Part shown: in pieces, positions 1 to 8,284 of the stretch
Position numbering within the stretch: the stretch's first letter is position 1
How the letters are laid out: each line of letters begins with the position of its first letter
Assembly: GCA_946886475.1 (NCBI GenBank)
Contig: CAMPIQ010000099.1
Coordinates: 1 to 14,163, forward strand
Source: an uncultured Chitinophagales bacterium
Lineage (GTDB): Bacteria > Bacteroidota > Bacteroidia > Chitinophagales > Chitinophagaceae
Direction of reading: 5' to 3'
Length of the DNA stretch: 14,163 bases
Made by a program: the position numbers and the translations under genes
Notes under the pieces: model-generated
The model's database searches: none
Told to the model about the DNA's origin: nothing
Seen by the model: the letters and a program-made list of their open reading frames with translations, nothing else

Positions 1-31
1 ATTATAACCTAGGTGTTTTTACTAACTGCCA

Positions 32-3000
32 ATGTCTATGAAACCGTTATCCGTAACTAGTGTAATTACTTTTATTCTTTCGTTTTTTTTCGGTGTAACA
101 ACCCATGGTCAATCCTTCGGAGTAAATGCTTCCGCCATCTGGATGACCGATTGCAATCAAAGCAATTTTTTTAATACCACAGGCAGCGGCGCTGCTTTAA
201 TAGGTCCTTCAGCAAATGTTTTTACCGCCAGCAATTTTGGTTCACATACCAGGAATTCAGGCACCCTCATTTTGAGAGGAGCACAGGTAAAAACTTTTAA
301 AACCCCGGGGATCTCCAATGTATGTAATGTGCGTATGTATTACCGCGCCTATCTTACAAGCGGAGCGCCCGGAAGTTTTACTTCCATTGATCTCCCTTTG
401 ATTGATAATTGTGATGCAGGAACAGGTCAGTATCCATCCGGAGGCACCTGTGTTGATGGTGACCAGAAATGGAGCAGGGTGATTCCTGATGGTGCAACCA
501 CACCTTATGCACCAGTGAACCTTACTACTCTTAATGCAGGGAAATATACACTGGAAGTTTATTACGAAGTAACAGGATCAGCTACATCAACAACACTATG
601 TAATGAAACGGTGTTATTGAATAATGGCGGTGCTAATTACACTGCCGGTTTTTCAATAACTGATCCTGATCTGAGCAGTACCAATCCAACTACCTGTAAT
701 GGATCGCAGGGATCTATATCAATTACCGGTTTAACTCCCGGAACAAGTTATGATGTAAGCTATTCAGATGATGGCAATCCAATTGGTCCGGTATCGCTTA
801 TTGCCGATGCATCCGGTATCGTTACCATTACAAATCTGAATGCCGGAGTTTACGCAGATTTTACATTGTCAGTAAATGGTTGTACCACTTTTCTCAACAC
901 CGGATTGATACTATCAAACCCTGTATATACGCCAACGTTTTCTGCCATTCCTTCTTTTTGTGCAGGATCAACACCTCCAACATTATCAACAACATCAAAT
1001 AACGGGCTCACAGGTACATGGAATCCTTCCGTGATCAATAATCAGGCATCAGGGTCATATACTTTCACTCCTGCAGCCGGACAATGTGGAATTCCCATTA
1101 CGAGGAATGTAACGGTAAATCCAAATGTAACACCAACATTTAGCTTTGGAACAACACTCACCATTTGTAATGGCGGAAGTGTTCCTGTACTCCCAAATAC
1201 TTCATCAAACAGCATTAGCGGTACCTGGAGTCCTGCTACTGTTGATAACCAGAATTCAGGTGTTTATACATTCACACCAAATGCCGGCATTTGTGCAACG
1301 GCTGCCACATTCACCGTAACTGTGAATCCTAACGTTACTCCAACATTCAGCTTTGGCACTACCCAGTCAGTTTGTGCGGGAGCAAGTGTACCAACACTTC
1401 CTTCAAGTTCTCAGAATGGAATAACCGGAACCTGGAGTCCGGCAACAGTAGATAACCAGGCATCAGGAACCTATACTTTTACACCAACGGCCGGTCAGTG
1501 CGCCACACCGGCTACATTGGATGTAACGGTAACGCCTAATGCCATTCCAGCTTTCAGTTTTGGAAATTCATTGACCATTTGTGCAGGCGCGGGTGTTCCT
1601 GGCTTACCAACTACATCGGACAATGGTGTAACCGGTAGCTGGAATCCTGCCACGGTTGATAACCAGGCGTCCGGAACTTATACATTCACGCCAACAGCCG
1701 GTATTTGTGCTACTCCGTTTACTTTCAATGTTACGGTGAGTCCGAATATTACTCCGTCGTTCAGCTTCGGCACTTCGTTAACCATTTGTGCAGGAGCAGG
1801 CGTTCCCACCTTAACTCTTAGTTCAACAAATGGAATTACAGGTACCTGGAGTCCGGCAACAGTTGATAATCAGAATTCAGCTGCCTATACTTTTACACCT
1901 GATGCAGGCCAGTGTGCTTTACCTGCAAGCTTTAATGTAACCGTCAATCCAAATATTACACCCTCATTTGATTTTGGAACGTCATTGACAATTTGTTCTG
2001 GCGCTGGTGTGCCTTCTTTACCTGCAAGTTCTGCAAATGGAATTACGGGTACATGGAGCCCCTCTGCCGTAAGCAATACTTCTTCGGGAACATACACCTT
2101 TACACCATCGGCAGGTTTATGTGCCACCCCGGTAAATTTTGATGTTACTGTAAATCCAAATGTAACACCCACCTTCAGTTTTGGAACAAGTGTTACCATA
2201 TGTTCGGGTAACAGTGTACCAACCCTTCCTTCAACTTCCGACAATGGAGTTGCAGGAACATGGAGCCCTGCTACAGTTAGCAATACTTCTTCAGGCACCT
2301 ATACATTTTCACCGGCTGCAGGCATATGTGCTACCGGCACAACATTTACTGTAACGGTATCACCTAATATCACCCCAGCATTCAGCTTTGGAACATCTCT
2401 TACCATTTGTGAGGGCGGAACGGTTCCGGCATTGCCAACTACATCATCAAACGGAATTACAGGAACATGGAGTCCGGCAACAGTTGATAATCAGAACTCC
2501 GGTGTGTACACATTTACTCCAACGGCAGGATTGTGTGCTACCACAACAACATTTACCGTTACTGTAAATCCAAATGTAACACCAACATTCAGTTTCGGAA
2601 CAAGCCTGACCATTTGTGCAGGTGGCACAGTTCCTTCAGTACCGCTGGTTTCATCAAATGGAATTACGGGTACCTGGAGTCCATCAACTTTTGATAACCA
2701 GAATTCAGGCGTTTATACTTTTACACCATCACCGGGTTTGTGCGCTGTTCCTGCTACTTTCACCATTACTGTTAATCCAAACGTTACACCTGCATTCAGT
2801 TTTGGTACAACATTGACTATTTGTGCAGGCGCATCCGTGCCTGCTTTGCCAACAACATCTGATAATGGAATCGCCGGCACCTGGAGCCCGGCATCAGTCA
2901 GCAACACCTCATCCGGCAGTTATACATTTACGCCTGCCGCCGGATCATGTGCAACACCTGTAACATTTTCAGTGACAGTAACACCAAATGAAACACCTGC

Positions 3001-4996
3001 TTTCAGTTTTGGTACCAGCCTGAATATCTGTACCGGTGGAACGGTACCTGCTTTAGTGAATACTTCTTCAAACGGAATAAGCGGCACCTGGAACCCGGCT
3101 GTTGTTGACGACCAGGCATCCGGCACTTATACATTTACTCCATCAGCAGGCCTCTGTGCCACTACCGCAACTTTTACGGTTACGGTCAATCCGATTGTAA
3201 CACCTTCGTTTAGTTTTGGAACAACGCTTTCCATATGTGCAGGGGCAGGTGTACCAACTCTAAGCAGTACATCTGTAAACGGCATTACAGGAACATGGAG
3301 TCCGGCAACAGTTGACAACCAGGCATCAGGTGTGTATACATTTACACCAGCTTCCGGACAGTGTGCCAATTCAACAACATTTACTGTAACTGTTACTGCC
3401 AATACCATCCCAACGTTTAGCATGGGAAGCACGCTTACTATTTGTGCAGGCGCCTCTGTGCCTGCTCTTTCAACTATTTCGGATAATGGAGTAAATGGTT
3501 CCTGGAGCCCGGCTGCAATAGACAACCAGACCTCAGGCGTTTATACTTTTACTCCTGATGCAGGAATCTGTGCAACTACAATAACTTTCACTGTTACGGT
3601 TAATCCCAACCTGACACCTTCATTTGATTTTGGAACATCACTTACCATTTGTTCAGGGGGATCGGTTCCGGCATTGATAAATACATCTACCAATGGAATT
3701 ACAGGTACCTGGAGTCCTGCTATTGTTAACAACCAGAATTCAGGCACTTATACATTTACGCCCGATGCAGGACAGTGTGCAGTATCTGCAACTTTTACAG
3801 TAACAGTAAATGCCAACGTTACACCTGTATTTAGTTTTGGACCTACACTATCTATTTGTGCGGGAAGTTCCGTTCCAACCTTACCTTCCAGTTCTGATAA
3901 TGGTATAGCAGGTACCTGGAGCCCGGCAACAATAAATAACCAGGCTTCTGCCGTGTATACCTTTACGCCGGCAACAGGCGTTTGTGCCACCGCTGTAACA
4001 TTCACTGTATCAGTTACTCCTAATACCATCCCAACCTTCAGCTTCGGCACCAGTCAGGTAATTTGCGTTGGTGGCACCGTTCCAACGCTGCCAACAACAT
4101 CTGACAATGGACTAGCCGGAAACTGGAATCCGTCAGTTGTAAGCAATCAAACATCAGGTGTTTATACATTTACACCAACACCTGTACCGGGAGAATGTCT
4201 TGCACCGGCTACATTTATTGTAACGGTAAACCAGGTGGTAACGCCAACATTTGATTTTGGAACTGTTTTAACCTTATGTTCAGGCAATACTGCTCCTGTT
4301 TTACCAACTACTTCTACAAATGGAATTACAGGTACATGGAATCCTGCGGTTATCAGCAACACAGCATCCGGAACGTATACATTTACATCTGCACCTGGTC
4401 AGTGTGCAATGGCAACTGCTACGCTTGAAGTAACGGTTACGCCGGTTGCTTCGGCAATATCATTCCAGTCCGATACAACTGTAAATGATGGTTCCATCAT
4501 TCCGGTAAATAACATTTCAGTTTCACCATCAGGAGTAAGCTTTACATGGACCAATTCAAATCCGGCCATTGGCCTGGCTGCATCCGGTACCGGAAATATT
4601 CCTGCGTTTACAGCAACCAATACCGGTAATACACCCATCACCGGAACTATCACCATTACCCCAACCATCAATGGCTGTGCCGGCGCACCTGTCACTTATA
4701 TCATTACGGTAAATGCACTGATCAAAGATGTATTTGTACCGAATGTGTTCTCGCCAAATGCCGACGGCAAAAATGACCTGCTGAAAGTTTACGGTAACTA
4801 TATTGTAAAAATTGATATGCGCATCTTCAACCAGTGGGGCGAACAGGTGGAACGCATCACAGACCGGAATAAAGGCTGGGATGGAAGACACCAGGGTAAG
4901 GCACAACCGGTAGGTGTTTATGTTTATGCACTTGAAGCCGTTTTAACTGATGGACGTACCGTAAAACTGAAAGGCTACATTACTTTATTGCGATGA
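32..4996 (+). CDS. Giant repeat adhesin with type IX secretion (type B) C-terminal sorting domain
   Basis: Predicted cell-surface protein of 1654 aa, probably an adhesin exported by the type IX secretion system. Seen in order: signal peptide (hydrophobic residues about 8-23, likely cleaved at THG|Q after residue 26); a unique N-terminal region (about 27-215); a Cys-containing beta-rich module (about 216-297); 17 tandem Ig-like units (298-1471); a PKD-like module (about 1472-1565, with a NPAIGLAASGTGNIPAF motif); and a C-terminal domain (1566-1654) matching the gliding-motility-associated/type-B sorting family. The composition is rich in Thr, Ser, Gly and Pro and poor in Lys/Arg until the last 90 residues, as in SprB-like adhesins. 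The start could be position 32 or the in-frame ATG at 38 (MKPLSV...); no ribosome site separates them. Only 31 nt precede it, so its promoter and any upstream operon member lie outside the window. A PorP/SprF-type gene follows after 42 nt, which fits cargo and dedicated partner. The ligand is unknown. Confidence 0.9.
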   Translation: MSMKPLSVTSVITFILSFFFGVTTHGQSFGVNASAIWMTDCNQSNFFNTTGSGAALIGPSANVFTASNFGSHTRNSGTLILRGAQVKTFKTPGISNVCNVRMYYRAYLTSGAPGSFTSIDLPLIDNCDAGTGQYPSGGTCVDGDQKWSRVIPDGATTPYAPVNLTTLNAGKYTLEVYYEVTGSATSTTLCNETVLLNNGGANYTAGFSITDPDLSSTNPTTCNGSQGSISITGLTPGTSYDVSYSDDGNPIGPVSLIADASGIVTITNLNAGVYADFTLSVNGCTTFLNTGLILSNPVYTPTFSAIPSFCAGSTPPTLSTTSNNGLTGTWNPSVINNQASGSYTFTPAAGQCGIPITRNVTVNPNVTPTFSFGTTLTICNGGSVPVLPNTSSNSISGTWSPATVDNQNSGVYTFTPNAGICATAATFTVTVNPNVTPTFSFGTTQSVCAGASVPTLPSSSQNGITGTWSPATVDNQASGTYTFTPTAGQCATPATLDVTVTPNAIPAFSFGNSLTICAGAGVPGLPTTSDNGVTGSWNPATVDNQASGTYTFTPTAGICATPFTFNVTVSPNITPSFSFGTSLTICAGAGVPTLTLSSTNGITGTWSPATVDNQNSAAYTFTPDAGQCALPASFNVTVNPNITPSFDFGTSLTICSGAGVPSLPASSANGITGTWSPSAVSNTSSGTYTFTPSAGLCATPVNFDVTVNPNVTPTFSFGTSVTICSGNSVPTLPSTSDNGVAGTWSPATVSNTSSGTYTFSPAAGICATGTTFTVTVSPNITPAFSFGTSLTICEGGTVPALPTTSSNGITGTWSPATVDNQNSGVYTFTPTAGLCATTTTFTVTVNPNVTPTFSFGTSLTICAGGTVPSVPLVSSNGITGTWSPSTFDNQNSGVYTFTPSPGLCAVPATFTITVNPNVTPAFSFGTTLTICAGASVPALPTTSDNGIAGTWSPASVSNTSSGSYTFTPAAGSCATPVTFSVTVTPNETPAFSFGTSLNICTGGTVPALVNTSSNGISGTWNPAVVDDQASGTYTFTPSAGLCATTATFTVTVNPIVTPSFSFGTTLSICAGAGVPTLSSTSVNGITGTWSPATVDNQASGVYTFTPASGQCANSTTFTVTVTANTIPTFSMGSTLTICAGASVPALSTISDNGVNGSWSPAAIDNQTSGVYTFTPDAGICATTITFTVTVNPNLTPSFDFGTSLTICSGGSVPALINTSTNGITGTWSPAIVNNQNSGTYTFTPDAGQCAVSATFTVTVNANVTPVFSFGPTLSICAGSSVPTLPSSSDNGIAGTWSPATINNQASAVYTFTPATGVCATAVTFTVSVTPNTIPTFSFGTSQVICVGGTVPTLPTTSDNGLAGNWNPSVVSNQTSGVYTFTPTPVPGECLAPATFIVTVNQVVTPTFDFGTVLTLCSGNTAPVLPTTSTNGITGTWNPAVISNTASGTYTFTSAPGQCAMATATLEVTVTPVASAISFQSDTTVNDGSIIPVNNISVSPSGVSFTWTNSNPAIGLAASGTGNIPAFTATNTGNTPITGTITITPTINGCAGAPVTYIITVNALIKDVFVPNVFSPNADGKNDLLKVYGNYIVKIDMRIFNQWGEQVERITDRNKGWDGRHQGKAQPVGVYVYALEAVLTDGRTVKLKGYITLLR
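923..4444 (+). repeat. Array of 17 tandem ~207-nt (69-aa) Ig-like repeat units
   Basis: Seventeen consecutive in-frame units. Unit 1 is 67 aa (starts 923), units 2-15 are exactly 69 aa (207 nt) with starts at 1124, 1331, 1538 and so on to 3815, unit 16 is 71 aa (4022) and unit 17 is 70 aa (4235). A typical unit runs NVTPxFSFGTxLTIC, then VPxLPxxSxNGIxGTWSPAxV, then SGxYTFTPxAGxCA and TFxVTVNP. Every unit keeps one Trp (unit position 35) and two Cys (positions 15 and 57 in the 69-aa units), so each is likely a small beta-sandwich with one possible disulfide. The linker before SGxYTF occurs in two versions, xNQ(A/N/T)S in most units and SNT(S/A)S in units 6, 7, 10 and 17. Nucleotide identity between units is patchy: codons differ widely, but some segments of about 30 nt are identical between non-adjacent units. 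Confidence 0.95.
4727..4993 (+). other. Type IX secretion type-B C-terminal sorting domain (coding segment)
   Basis: The last 89 residues of the adhesin carry the family hallmarks: VFVPNVFSPNADGKND at the start, IFNQWGEQV in the middle, a GWDGRHQG motif, PVGVYVYALE, and a final DGRTVKLKGYITLLR. These match the gliding-motility-associated C-terminal domain, used as a type-B targeting signal for the outer-membrane T9SS translocon. In known systems the signal may stay on the mature protein and export depends on a SprF-like partner; a PorP/SprF-family gene is immediately downstream. The domain is intact, with no frameshift. Confidence 0.93.
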
Positions 4997-5038
4997 TCTT
5001 ATCTCAACCTGATTAATAAGCCATGTAATACATGCATT

Positions 5039-6088
5039 ATGAAAACCGATATCCTAAATAAAATGATAAATAAACCAATGAAACTGTCTGTTCTTTTTGT
5101 CACAAGCCTGTTACTGGGCAGCATGAACCAGCTGGCTGCACAAACAGATCCTCATTTCACCCAGAATTATACTTATCCCATGTATATCAACCCAGCCATG
5201 ACAGGGAGCAGTGATGGGGATTACAGGGTTTCTGCCATTTACAGAAGCCAATGGGGCGGCATTGGAAATCCGTACCGTACCGGAGGCATCTCCTTCGATG
5301 CAAGAACAAATAATAATCTTGCGCTGGGGGTTAACCTGATGAACCAGTCGGCAGGTGATGCAGGATTCAATTATTTCAATACCTATGCTTCAATAGCCTA
5401 TACCGGAGTAAAATTTGGCAGGGATGAGAATCACCGGGTGGTATTTGCCATGCAGGCAGGCCTGATCAACAGAAGTGTTGACCAGACCAAATTCAAATGG
5501 GGTGAACAATGGAACCCTATCACAGGATACAATGCTTCCAATCCTTCCACTGAAAGTTTTGCTGCTACCTCAGCTACTACTTTGGATATGGGTACAGGTG
5601 CCATGTATTATGATGCATCCCCAAATAAAAAATTCAATGTATTTGGAGGCATTTCCTTTTTTCATATCAACAAACCAAACGACCCGATCATCTCAAGTCA
5701 GGGTACAGAACTGAATACTATTCCCATGCGTTATACGGTTCATGGCGGTGTTAGCTTAAACCTTATGGCAGGAACCACGATTGTACCTCATTTTCTTTAT
5801 AACCAGCAGGGAAATGCAAGAGAAACCATGCTTGGCGTATATGCCCGCAGGATTGTGAATGAAGAAACTGATGTTATGGTTGGAGTTTATTACCGTTACA
5901 AAGATGCTATTGCACCTTACTTTGGAGTGGATTATAAAAACTTTCTTGTTGGATTGAGTTATGATGTGAACACCTCAAAACTCGGAGCCATGACAAGAAG
6001 CATAAACAGTTTTGAACTCAGCTTCTCTTACATCATGAGAAAAGCAATCAAAAGCAGTTTTGATTTTAATCCCTGTCCGCGATTGTAA
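5039..6088 (+). CDS. PorP/SprF family type IX secretion outer-membrane protein
   Basis: Predicted 14-stranded-type outer-membrane beta-barrel of the PorP/SprF family, 349 aa, near the usual family length. After the signal peptide the mature protein begins QTDPHFTQNYTYPMYINPA, the diagnostic family start (Q-D-P-x-F-x-Q ... P-x-x-x-N-P-A). The rest alternates aromatic and polar residues, as in beta-strands, and has the usual FxxxxGxxFFHINKPNDP segment about two thirds along. The signal peptide is likely cleaved at LAA|Q (after residue 34). The first 13 residues make an unusually long polar lead, so the real start may be Met9 (5063) or Met14 (5078, MKLSVLF). It lies 42 nt after the adhesin and 5 nt before the OmpA-type gene, so the three are probably co-transcribed. 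By analogy with SprF and SprB of Flavobacterium johnsoniae, it probably serves export or anchoring of the adhesin; this specificity is inferred from position. Confidence 0.92.
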   Translation: MKTDILNKMINKPMKLSVLFVTSLLLGSMNQLAAQTDPHFTQNYTYPMYINPAMTGSSDGDYRVSAIYRSQWGGIGNPYRTGGISFDARTNNNLALGVNLMNQSAGDAGFNYFNTYASIAYTGVKFGRDENHRVVFAMQAGLINRSVDQTKFKWGEQWNPITGYNASNPSTESFAATSATTLDMGTGAMYYDASPNKKFNVFGGISFFHINKPNDPIISSQGTELNTIPMRYTVHGGVSLNLMAGTTIVPHFLYNQQGNARETMLGVYARRIVNEETDVMVGVYYRYKDAIAPYFGVDYKNFLVGLSYDVNTSKLGAMTRSINSFELSFSYIMRKAIKSSFDFNPCPRL

Positions 6089-6093
6089 CTTAA

Positions 6094-8193
6094 ATGAACA
6101 AATTCATTCAACGTTTGACCAATACTACTATGAATACCTTTCTATCAACCACCACACACCAACGCCCTTCAAGGGCCAGTGTTAAAACCATAACTACTGC
6201 AGCGCGGTTTTTATTTGCCATAACAGGATGTCTGATCCTTGGAAACGTATATGGCCAGGCCGATAAAAGACTGGTGCTGGCAGATCAATATTACAATGCC
6301 GGTGATTATTATACCGCTGCCGGCCTGTATGGCCAGTTCCTGAATCCTCCGGTTAAAGCAAGATCAACCAGCGATTTCCCATTGAATGCCAACAGGAACG
6401 CCGAAGGAAGAACCGGTAAGTACAACAGCAAAAATGATATATTATTCAGGCAGGCCGAAAGCTACCGGCTTGCTAATTACTGGATGGAAGCATCGGCATT
6501 ATATAAACAATGCTTTCAAAAAGATTCTTCAGCATTTTCATCTGCTTTATACTGGTATGCCGTGTGTCAGCGAAGCCTCGGTAATTTAGAAGAAGCCGGT
6601 AAATCTGTAACAGAGTTCATTCAAAACTATTCTAACGGAAATTCTTTAAAGCAATCAGCACTGAAAGAAAAGGAAACTATTAATTTCATCAGGAAGGAAT
6701 TGGCAAGACCCGACACGGTTCTTTACCGGGTAAATCAACTCCATTCCAACCTGGGAAAAGAAAAAGGATACTTTGCGCCCGTTGCAATGAATGGTCAGTT
6801 CCTCATCACAAGCACACAGGCTGATTCTGTTGCTCATGGTGAAAATCCATATCATAACAGGCTTTTCATTACTACATTATCAAATGGCATCATCGAAGCT
6901 GCCAGTCCAATGATGATAGAAGGCCTTGATGGAACATTCAATCAGGGAACTGCAAGCATGGACCAAAGTGGTAACCGCTTATATTTCACACAATGGAAAA
7001 ATGTGAATGGGGAACAGGTATCCTCTATCTATCTGTCAACAAAATCTTTAAATGGATGGAGCAAACCAGTGCTCCTGCCCTCCATCAATAAGCAGGGATT
7101 CAACAGTAAACAACCTTTTTGCAGCGCTGATGGCAAATATTTATTCTTTGCTTCTGATATGAAAGGAGGACAGGGCTCATTTGATATCTGGTATGCACCC
7201 ATTTTAGAAAATGGCAAAACAGGTACACCAGTAAATGCCGGAACAACCATCAATACATCAGGCAACGAACAAGCCCCATTTTACCATGCAACTTCCGGAA
7301 CTCTTGTATTTTCTTCAGACTGGCTGCCAGGAATGGGAGGATATGATCTCTTTTCTTCAACAGGATGGGGCACTGAATGGAAAACACCAGGCAATCTGGG
7401 ACATCCTGTTAACTCTTCCAGAGACGATGTTTATTTCTATTCCACAGGTAAAAATATTCTCGATAATGCCTACTTCAGCTCCGACAGGGGTGCAGCCTGT
7501 TGTCTCACAACCTATAACGTAATGAAAGCGCCCAAGAAAAAAATAATGAGCGGTGTGGTATACAACTGTAAGCTGAATGAACCGCTTGCTGATGCTGAGT
7601 TAACCATAAAAGATAATGAAGGAAATATTGTACAGTTAAAAACAGGTTCGGATGGTGCTTACAATTTTGTATTTGATGAAAACAAAGATTATCATATTAC
7701 GCTGGCAAAGGACCTGTACATTGATACTACAGCTAAAGCAATGATCGCAGGCAGAAATGAAACTGCATGGCACACCGATACTTTGTTCAATGCCCCGTTA
7801 TGCATGGAAAAAAAGCTTGTAATAAAAGTAGAGAATGTGGTTACTGTTTATTTTGGTTTTGACAGGAGCGATATTGATGAAACCGGATTGGCAAAACTGG
7901 ATTCCATCTATAACATACTTACCGAAGACACATCTGCCACCTTGCAGATCTCAGGATATACAGATGGGAAAGGGTCTGTAGAATATAATGCCAGGTTATC
8001 TGATAAAAGAGCCAGGTCATGTGCTGACTATCTCATACAAAAAGGTATTGATCCTGACAGGATCACCTTTGAATCTTTTGGTGCCTGCTGCCCGGTAGAA
8101 ATGGAATTGCTCAATGGAAGAGACAATCCGGATGGAAGGGGAAGAAACAGGAGAGCCCTGATCAATATCAGCAGAAGTTCACCTAATCCATAA
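6094..8193 (+). CDS. PorE-like TPR / PD40 beta-propeller / OmpA peptidoglycan-binding protein
   Basis: Periplasmic or outer-membrane-associated protein of 699 aa. Domains seen: signal sequence (hydrophobic 36-53); TPR-like helices (about 56-200, with YYNAGDYYTAAGLYGQFL and WMEASALYKQCF); WD40-like PD40 propeller (about 225-465, with SADGKYLFFASD, GSFDIWYAP and GYDLFSS); a carboxypeptidase-regulatory-like beta-sandwich (485-about 545, SDGAYNFVF); and a C-terminal OmpA domain (579-699). In the OmpA domain, Asp624 (GYTDG) and Arg639 (DKRARS) sit 15 apart, as in the diaminopimelate-binding pair of OmpA. This order is that of the T9SS component PorE of Porphyromonas, so the likely role is linking the outer-membrane complex to peptidoglycan. 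ITGC (43-46) fits a lipobox, so it could be a lipoprotein; VYG|Q cleavage after 54 is the alternative. Met13 (6130) is a possible start. It begins 5 nt after the SprF-type gene and ends the operon. Confidence 0.9.
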   Translation: MNKFIQRLTNTTMNTFLSTTTHQRPSRASVKTITTAARFLFAITGCLILGNVYGQADKRLVLADQYYNAGDYYTAAGLYGQFLNPPVKARSTSDFPLNANRNAEGRTGKYNSKNDILFRQAESYRLANYWMEASALYKQCFQKDSSAFSSALYWYAVCQRSLGNLEEAGKSVTEFIQNYSNGNSLKQSALKEKETINFIRKELARPDTVLYRVNQLHSNLGKEKGYFAPVAMNGQFLITSTQADSVAHGENPYHNRLFITTLSNGIIEAASPMMIEGLDGTFNQGTASMDQSGNRLYFTQWKNVNGEQVSSIYLSTKSLNGWSKPVLLPSINKQGFNSKQPFCSADGKYLFFASDMKGGQGSFDIWYAPILENGKTGTPVNAGTTINTSGNEQAPFYHATSGTLVFSSDWLPGMGGYDLFSSTGWGTEWKTPGNLGHPVNSSRDDVYFYSTGKNILDNAYFSSDRGAACCLTTYNVMKAPKKKIMSGVVYNCKLNEPLADAELTIKDNEGNIVQLKTGSDGAYNFVFDENKDYHITLAKDLYIDTTAKAMIAGRNETAWHTDTLFNAPLCMEKKLVIKVENVVTVYFGFDRSDIDETGLAKLDSIYNILTEDTSATLQISGYTDGKGSVEYNARLSDKRARSCADYLIQKGIDPDRITFESFGACCPVEMELLNGRDNPDGRGRNRRALINISRSSPNP

Positions 8194-8243
8194 CGGCGCC
8201 ATTTGGTAATACCTGATTAAGTACCAGCGTGATATTAAAAATA

Positions 8244-8279
8244 TAAAACAACCTGTCTGAATTCAGACAGGTTGTTTTA
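8244..8279. terminator. Bidirectional rho-independent terminator between convergent genes
   Basis: A perfect 36-nt palindrome with two 18-nt arms meeting at 8261/8262; the centre is GAATTC. The core stem is CAACCTGTCTG paired with CAGACAGGTTG, flanked by A-run and T-run ends, so a U-tract follows the hairpin whichever strand is transcribed. It lies 50 nt after the stop of the PorE-like gene and 5 nt after the stop of the convergent pyruvate carboxylase gene, where a shared terminator is expected. Confidence 0.9.
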
Positions 8280-8284
8280 ATTAA

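Noticed and set aside
923..4444. CRISPR array or satellite repeat
   Set aside because: The 207-nt period is an exact codon multiple, stays in frame without stops and encodes a conserved protein unit, so it is a protein repeat.
1885..4695. Many open frames of 60-137 codons on the - strand across the repeat array
   Set aside because: They recur once per repeat with near-identical sequence because the coding repeats lack stops in that frame. They are shadows of the adhesin gene.
5022..5034. CATGTA-A-TACATG inverted repeat just before the SprF-like start, as an operator
   Set aside because: Six-base AT-rich arms with no second copy found; it could easily arise by chance within an operon gap.
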